From Lachnospiraceae bacterium (lineage in GTDB: Bacteria > Bacillota > Clostridia > Lachnospirales > Lachnospiraceae): a stretch of DNA of 9,500 bases. Both the position numbers and the translations under genes were made by a program. The notes beneath the pieces were generated by a model that worked only from the letters and a program-made list of their open reading frames with translations, had not been told where the DNA came from and did not search any database. Positions 5,004 to 9,500 of this stretch are shown here, piece after piece; the first letter of the stretch is position 1, and each line of letters opens with the position of its first letter. The stretch is taken from NCBI GenBank assembly GCA_003488965.1, contig DNJW01000356.1:7520-17019 (forward strand), written 5' to 3'.

Positions 5004-7250
5004 ATGAAGAAGAACAAGGCGATTGTCATCCTGCTTGTAATGGTTCTGCTTTTGTGCGGTCTTTCTTATACCGCTGTGGAAGGCATCGGAACGGAAAAAG
5101 CAGGAGCAGCATCCGGCATCCGGCTGGGGCTTGATTTGGCCGGAGGCGTCAGTATTACTTATCAGGTAGTGGGAGAGGAAGAACCTTCCGGGGAAGATAT
5201 GGCCGATACGATTTACAAGCTTCAGAAACGTGTGGAGGTTTACAGCACGGAGGCTCAGGTGTATCAGGAGGGAGAAGACAGAATAAACATTGAAATTCCC
5301 GGGGTATCCGATGCCAATGCTATTCTGGAAGAACTCGGCAAGCCCGGTTCCCTGTTTTTTATTGCGGAAAAGAGTCCGGAAGGGGATATGAACTATACCA
5401 TGACCGTTGATGAAAACGGAGAATGGACCTATATCTTGTTAAGGGACATCGCGGATTTGCAGGCTGACGGTTCCATCGTTCTGGCAGGAACCGATGTGAT
5501 GGATGCAAGGGCAGGAAGTGCAAGCGACAATATGCAAAACAGCCAGTTTGTGGTAGATTTGACGATGACGCAGGACGGAACAAAGAAATTTGCGGATGCT
5601 ACTACAAAGGCGTTCCAGAACGGGGAAACCATTGCGATTTATTATGATGATGAGATTATCAGCGCTCCTATGGTTAATGCGGCAATTACCGACGGAAACG
5701 CTCAGATTACAGGAAGCTATACTTACGATGAAGCGGAAGCCCTTGCCTCCACTATCCGTATCGGCGGGCTGAAGCTGGAATTGGAGGAACTGCGTTCCAA
5801 TGTGGTGGGGGCACAGCTGGGCAGCGCTGCCATCAATACAAGCCTTAAGGCGGCAGCGGTAGGCTTTGTGCTTGTTGTTATTTTTATGATTGCCGTTTAC
5901 TGGCTGATGGGTGTGGCGGCAGGCCTTGCGCTGAGTATCTATACGGCACTGATTGTGGTGCTGCTGAATTTATTTGAAATTACCCTGACTTTGCCGGGAA
6001 TCGCCGGTATTATTCTTTCTATCGGCATGGCGGTAGATGCCAATGTAATTATTTTTGCCAGAATCAGGGAAGAACTGGCAACGGGAAAGACAGTGCAGTC
6101 ATCCATTAAAATCGGTTTTGAAAAGGCGTTCTCCGCTATTCTGGACGGAAACATAACCACATTGATTGCAGCGGTTGTGCTGGCTGTCATGGGTTCCGGT
6201 ACGGTAAAAGGTTTTGCATATACATTGGCATTGGGTATTGTGGTGTCCATGTTTACGGCATTGGTGATTACAAAGCTGATTATCAAAGCCATGTATGGTG
6301 CAGGGCTGAAAAAGGCATCTCTTTACGGCGTGGGAAAAGAAGGGAAGATGATTGCTTTTCTTTCCAAGAAAAATATTTTCTTTACGGCTTCTGTTGCAGT
6401 GATTGCAGCCGGATTTGTGGTTATGGGAGTGAATGCGGCTTCCAAGGGAAGTCCTTTGAATTACAGTCTGGAGTTTGTAGGAGGAACTTCTACCAATGTA
6501 ACTTTTAATGAAGATATGTCAATTGAAGATATTGACGGTAACGTAGTGCCTTTAATCGAAGCCATTACAGGGGACGGAAATGTGCAGACTCAGAAGGTGG
6601 CGGGAACCAATGAGGTTATTTTTAAGACGAGAACATTGACGGTAGAGGAGAGGGAGCAGTTCAAGGATGCCATGGTGACGAATTTCTCTGCGGATGCGGA
6701 AAAAATTACGGCGGAAACCATCAGCTCCACCATCAGCAGCGAGATGCAGTCTGATGCCATTATTGCTATTTTGGTAGCAACTGCGTGTATGCTCGTATAC
6801 ATCTGGTTCCGGTTTAAGGATATCCGCTTTGGGACAAGCGCAGTGCTGGCATTGGTGCATGATGTGCTCGTGGTGCTGGCCTTCTATGCGGTAGCGCGGA
6901 TATCCGTAAGCAGTACCTTTATCGCGTGTATGCTGACAATTGTAGGATATTCCATTAATGCCACCATTGTTATTTTTGACAGGATCAGGGAAAACCTGAC
7001 GATGATGGGCAAAAAGGAAAGCCTGGAGGAGATGGTGAACAAGAGTATCAGCCAGACTTTGTCAAGGAGTATATTTACTTCCCTTACCACCTTTTTCATG
7101 GTGGCAGCTTTATTTGTATTTGGAGTGACCAGTATCAGGGAATTCGCTTTGCCGCTGATGGTAGGAATCGTATGCGGAACTTATTCTTCTGTCTGCATTA
7201 CAGGGGCACTGTGGTATGTGTTCAGGACAAAGATTGTGAAGAAAGGATAA
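5004..7250 (+). CDS. secDF: Fused protein translocase accessory protein SecDF
   Basis: SecDF is a membrane-embedded RND-superfamily motor that uses the proton motive force to help pull preproteins through SecYEG. This is a single chain of 748 residues with SecD then SecF, as in Bacillus (about 737). The ATG at 5004 is preferred, 8 nt after AAGGAG (4990-4995); the ATG at 4998 is only 2 nt away and the one at 4965 lacks a site. The first helix is about residues 6-25. SecD motifs: GLDLAGG at 42-48, the extracytoplasmic P1 region to about 265, and GMAVDANVIIFARIREEL with Asp345. The SecD-SecF junction is near 430-455. SecF motifs: LEFVGGT at 489-495, GYSINATIVIFDRIRENL, and SRSIFTSLTT with Arg688. 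The homologous aspartate of the SecF motif (SINDT) is Ala653 here. It follows scfB by 122 bp and precedes recJ. Family assignment is secure; proton coupling despite Ala653 is an inference. Confidence 0.97.
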   Translation: MKKNKAIVILLVMVLLLCGLSYTAVEGIGTEKAGAASGIRLGLDLAGGVSITYQVVGEEEPSGEDMADTIYKLQKRVEVYSTEAQVYQEGEDRINIEIPGVSDANAILEELGKPGSLFFIAEKSPEGDMNYTMTVDENGEWTYILLRDIADLQADGSIVLAGTDVMDARAGSASDNMQNSQFVVDLTMTQDGTKKFADATTKAFQNGETIAIYYDDEIISAPMVNAAITDGNAQITGSYTYDEAEALASTIRIGGLKLELEELRSNVVGAQLGSAAINTSLKAAAVGFVLVVIFMIAVYWLMGVAAGLALSIYTALIVVLLNLFEITLTLPGIAGIILSIGMAVDANVIIFARIREELATGKTVQSSIKIGFEKAFSAILDGNITTLIAAVVLAVMGSGTVKGFAYTLALGIVVSMFTALVITKLIIKAMYGAGLKKASLYGVGKEGKMIAFLSKKNIFFTASVAVIAAGFVVMGVNAASKGSPLNYSLEFVGGTSTNVTFNEDMSIEDIDGNVVPLIEAITGDGNVQTQKVAGTNEVIFKTRTLTVEEREQFKDAMVTNFSADAEKITAETISSTISSEMQSDAIIAILVATACMLVYIWFRFKDIRFGTSAVLALVHDVLVVLAFYAVARISVSSTFIACMLTIVGYSINATIVIFDRIRENLTMMGKKESLEEMVNKSISQTLSRSIFTSLTTFFMVAALFVFGVTSIREFALPLMVGIVCGTYSSVCITGALWYVFRTKIVKKG

Positions 7251-7428
7251 GAGCCGGCGGCATTGTTTTGAAAAAACAATAGTTGATAGAGAATAGAAAA
7301 AGATGAATTCCCCGCCGGGAGTGGCACAGCTGCTGACTGCGCCGTTCCTGACGGGGATTATTTGGTAAATCGGCTGGATTTGCAACGGCCGGAATAGGGC
7401 TAGGAAGCAAAGGAGAAATGGAAAGTAT
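7251..7428 (+). other. Spacer between secDF and recJ with small inverted repeats
   Basis: ATTGTTTT (7262-7269) and AAAACAAT (7273-7280) form an A/T-only 8-bp hairpin just after secDF. TCCCCG (7309-7314) and CGGGGA (7352-7357) can close a wider loop ending in TTATTTGG. Neither is a convincing intrinsic terminator. AAAGGAG (7409-7415) is the likely recJ ribosome binding site, 13 nt before the start codon, which is longer than usual. Confidence 0.35.
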
Positions 7429-9198
7429 ATGGCACAATGGTTTATTGCGGCGAAAAAAGCGGATTTTTCCCAAATCGCTGCGAAATATGGAATTGATCCG
7501 GTAATCGCCCGTCTCATCCGCAACCGGGATGTGATAGGGGACGAGGATATCCGCAAGTATTTAAAGGGAGGAAGGGAGGATTTGTATGCACCCGCTCTCT
7601 TGAAGGATATGGACAAGGCTGTGGCAATTTTGCGGAAGAAAATCAGAGAAGGGGCCAGAATACGGATTATCGGGGATTATGATGCGGACGGCATCGGCGC
7701 TTCCTATATTCTGTTAAGGGGAATGCGCTTATGCGGCGCCCGGGCGGATACAGTAATTCCACATAGAATGAAGGATGGTTACGGACTGAATGAATCTTTG
7801 ATTGAAGAGGCGGCAGGAGAAGGGATAGACACGGTAATAACTTGTGATAATGGAATTGCTGCCGCTTCCCAGATTGCTTACGGAAAGCAGCTGGGGCTGA
7901 CTATAATTGTAACGGACCATCATGAAATTCCCTACGAGGAAATGGAGGACGGAAGCCGCAAATATCTGCTTCCTGCGGCGGATGCCGTAGTAGACCCGAA
8001 AAGGGAGGGCTGTGCTTATCCGTGCAAAAATATATGCGGTGCCACGGTGGCATATAAACTGGTCTGGCAGCTGTTGGAAGAGGAGAAAACGGCGGACAGG
8101 CAGGAGGTTCTGGAAGAACTGCTGGAAATCGCGGCATTGGCCACGGTATGCGATTTGATGGAGCTTAGGGACGAAAACAGGGTTATTGTGAAATGCGGGC
8201 TGGAAAATATGCGGCACACAAGAAATCCGGGGCTGAAGGCGCTGATGGAAGTGTGCGGGATAGAAGCCAAAAATATTTCCGCCTATCATATCGGTTTTAT
8301 TTTAGGTCCATGTATGAATGCCACGGGCAGGCTGGATACGGCCAAGCGGGCACTGGACCTTCTGCAGAGCAGGGAAAGGGCGGAAGCGGTGGAAATCGCG
8401 GCAGAGCTTAAAAACCTGAACGATATCCGCAAGGAGATGACGGTCAAGGGAGCGGAAGAAGCGTTTGCTTATGTGGAGCGGGAAGGGCTTCTGGCGGATA
8501 AGGTGCTGGTAGTTTATCTTCCTGACGTACATGAAAGCCTGGCAGGAATTATTGCCGGAAGAATCCGGGAAAAATATGGAAGACCCGCTTTTGTACTGAC
8601 AAAAGGGGAAGAGGGAATCAAAGGCTCCGGCCGCTCGGTGGAAGGTTATCATATGTATGAAGAAATGACAGGCTGCAAAGAGCTTTTTACCAAATACGGG
8701 GGGCATAAGATGGCGGCAGGGCTTTCTATGCAGGAGAAGGATGTGGATGTTTTCCGGAAAAAAATTAATGAAAAATGCCGTCTGACTGAGGAGGATCTGG
8801 AGGAGAAGATACATATTGATGTGGCAATGCCTTTGTCCTATCTTACAAAGAAACTGATAGAGGAACTGGAACTGTTGGAGCCTTTCGGCGCCGGCAATGC
8901 CAAGCCGGTATTTGCCCAGAAGGATGTGCATATTCTAAACGGCAGGATTATGGGGAAAAATAGAAATGTAGGAAAATACTGGGTGACAGACGGAAGCGGC
9001 TGTTATTATGACATGGTGTATTTCGGGGATCTGGAGGCTTTTCATAGTTTTCTGGCAAAAAAGGCAGGGGAATATATGGTGAACCGGCTTTACAGCGGAG
9101 AGCGGGTGGATATCCCCCTCAGCATTATTTATTATCCCGATATCAACCGCTATGGCGGAAAAGAAAGCATTCAGATTGTGATGCGGGGGTACCGCTAA
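7429..9198 (+). CDS. recJ: Single-stranded-DNA-specific 5'-3' exonuclease RecJ
   Basis: RecJ degrades single-stranded DNA from the 5' end, acting in recombination repair (RecFOR path), base-excision repair and mismatch repair in the cytoplasm. The protein has 589 residues, near the usual size. The DHH domain holds motif I D83-Y-D85-A-D87-G, followed by VITCDNGI and the signature D163-H164-H165 in VTDHHEIP, the CGATVAYKL segment and ATVCDLMELRDENRVIV. GPCMNATGRLD is the motif written GPRxNAAGR in many species, with Cys in place of Arg; from memory this variant is common in Clostridia. The DHHA1 domain ends with GGHKMAAG (His426), and an OB-fold C-terminal part begins near LEPFGAGNAKPVF. All metal-binding motifs are intact, so it should be active. 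The start is supported by the family-like MAQWFIAAKKADF, although its ribosome binding site is distant. recJ after secDF is a common clostridial order, often followed by apt. Confidence 0.97.
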   Translation: MAQWFIAAKKADFSQIAAKYGIDPVIARLIRNRDVIGDEDIRKYLKGGREDLYAPALLKDMDKAVAILRKKIREGARIRIIGDYDADGIGASYILLRGMRLCGARADTVIPHRMKDGYGLNESLIEEAAGEGIDTVITCDNGIAAASQIAYGKQLGLTIIVTDHHEIPYEEMEDGSRKYLLPAADAVVDPKREGCAYPCKNICGATVAYKLVWQLLEEEKTADRQEVLEELLEIAALATVCDLMELRDENRVIVKCGLENMRHTRNPGLKALMEVCGIEAKNISAYHIGFILGPCMNATGRLDTAKRALDLLQSRERAEAVEIAAELKNLNDIRKEMTVKGAEEAFAYVEREGLLADKVLVVYLPDVHESLAGIIAGRIREKYGRPAFVLTKGEEGIKGSGRSVEGYHMYEEMTGCKELFTKYGGHKMAAGLSMQEKDVDVFRKKINEKCRLTEEDLEEKIHIDVAMPLSYLTKKLIEELELLEPFGAGNAKPVFAQKDVHILNGRIMGKNRNVGKYWVTDGSGCYYDMVYFGDLEAFHSFLAKKAGEYMVNRLYSGERVDIPLSIIYYPDINRYGGKESIQIVMRGYR

Positions 9199-9216
9199 TG
9201 AATGGTTGAAATGTAA

Positions 9217-9434
9217 ATAGATAATTGCGAAATTTTAGGTTGTGAGAATATTCTGACAATATATTTTCTGAAAATTCCAAAGTGCCGAACATTCCACCAA
9301 GCCCAGTAAGGCAGAAAATACTCGGACAGAGGTCCTCATATTTTCTATGGTCTTGGTTCCATGGCACAAAAGTAATTTTCAGAAAATATATTGTCAGAAT
9401 ATTCAGCAAGTTTATTGGTTTCGCAATTGACTAT
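9217..9434. repeat. Long palindromic element of about 218 bp (MITE-like or structured RNA)
   Basis: The core is a perfect 31-bp inverted repeat (9246-9276 and 9374-9404, beginning GAATATTCTGACA). Outside it, 9217-9232 and 9419-9434 match at 14 of 16 positions (ATAG..AATTGCGAAA). Inside it, GTGCC/GGCAC (9282-9286, 9363-9367), CCAAG/CTTGG (9297-9301, 9352-9356) and AGAAAATA/TATTTTCT (9313-9320, 9339-9346) are in register, and the tip is GGAC-AGAG-GTCC (9324-9335). All arms share a centre near 9325-9330, so the element folds as one long hairpin. It codes for nothing. A non-autonomous mobile hairpin element fits best; a terminator or long structured RNA is an alternative. No clean target-site duplication is visible. 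Confidence 0.85.
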
Positions 9435-9460
9435 TCTTGTGAAAATGGCGATTGCGAAAC
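9418..9460. repeat. Alternative hairpin sharing the outer motif GTTTCGCAAT/ATTGCGAAAC
   Basis: GTTTCGCAAT (9418-9427) is perfectly complementary to ATTGCGAAAC (9451-9460) with a 23-nt loop. The left arm is the same segment that also pairs with AATTGCGAAA at 9223-9232, so the two pairings exclude each other. Three copies of the motif occur in all, two direct and one inverted. Confidence 0.7.
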
Positions 9461-9500
9461 TCTAATTTTCCAATTACGAATTGTGCAGCTTGTATATTCC

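Larger units (their letters stand above)
9199..9500. other. Intergenic end of window, occupied by palindromic elements
   Basis: No gene is seen in these 302 bases after recJ. Almost the whole stretch to 9434 is one long imperfect palindrome (separate entry), followed by further copies of its outer motif and two small hairpins (GAAAAT/ATTTTC at 9441-9446 and 9465-9470; CAATT/AATTG at 9471-9475 and 9479-9483). Base composition is clearly more A/T-rich than in the genes before it. The next gene, probably apt by family gene order, lies beyond the window. Confidence 0.6.

Noticed and set aside
7418..7420. ATG close to the AAAGGAG before recJ
   Set aside because: It is out of frame with recJ and its frame closes after a few dozen codons inside recJ, giving no known protein.
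7110..7616. Minus-strand open frame of 168 codons across the secDF-recJ junction
   Set aside because: It overlaps both real genes, has no family resemblance, and no promoter or ribosome binding site was noticed.
8302..8931. Minus-strand open frame of 209 codons inside recJ
   Set aside because: It overlaps the conserved DHH/DHHA1 regions of recJ in antisense; composition and lack of motifs mark it as a shadow.
9217..9460. CRISPR-like repeats
   Set aside because: Repeats are inverted and share one centre, not regularly spaced direct repeats with unique spacers, and no cas gene is present.

Overview
The window looks like a chromosomal segment of a low-to-medium GC Gram-positive anaerobe, most likely a Lachnospiraceae member (Clostridia). 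Grounds: strong AAGGAG-type ribosome binding sites, a fused SecDF, and above all a SCIFF precursor peptide with its radical SAM maturase beside a TIGR04086-type membrane protein. From memory, this neighbourhood (TIGR04086, scfA, scfB, secDF, recJ) recurs in Clostridia. No tRNA, rRNA, CRISPR array, transposase or phage gene is visible.

Layout. Bases 1-559 (+) are the 3' part of a HAD-family phosphatase. It converges on a minus-strand CNNM/CBS (HlyC/CorC-type) membrane protein at 624-1997, which starts at TTG. A divergent intergenic region (1998-2381) holds a good minus-strand promoter with two overlapping small palindromes and a large stem-loop with 33-nt arms. All later genes are on the plus strand: a four-helix TIGR04086-type membrane protein (2382-2804), a structured 330-bp gap with its own extended -10 promoter, the 47-residue six-cysteine peptide scfA (3135-3278), a spacer with two hairpins, the maturase scfB (3457-4881, GTG start), fused secDF (5004-7250) and recJ (7429-9198). 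The last 300 bases hold a long, nearly full-length palindromic element of about 218 bp.

How the genes fit together. scfA and scfB are a precursor/modifying-enzyme pair of a ribosomally made, post-translationally modified peptide (RiPP) system: ScfB has an N-terminal recognition domain, a CxxxCxxC radical SAM site and a complete seven-cysteine SPASM domain, and ScfA keeps the Cys and Thr crosslinked in the studied homologue. The biological role of SCIFF is still open. No dedicated peptidase or exporter gene lies in the window; the adjacent genes are the Sec-accessory motor SecDF and a small membrane protein, which is suggestive but proves no link. HAD phosphatase, CNNM/CBS protein and RecJ are housekeeping genes.

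Most worth a second look: the SCIFF system with its structured untranslated regions, three unrelated large inverted repeats (2205-2299, 2913-2981, 9217-9434), and an alanine in SecDF where the well-studied homologues carry a proton-relay aspartate.
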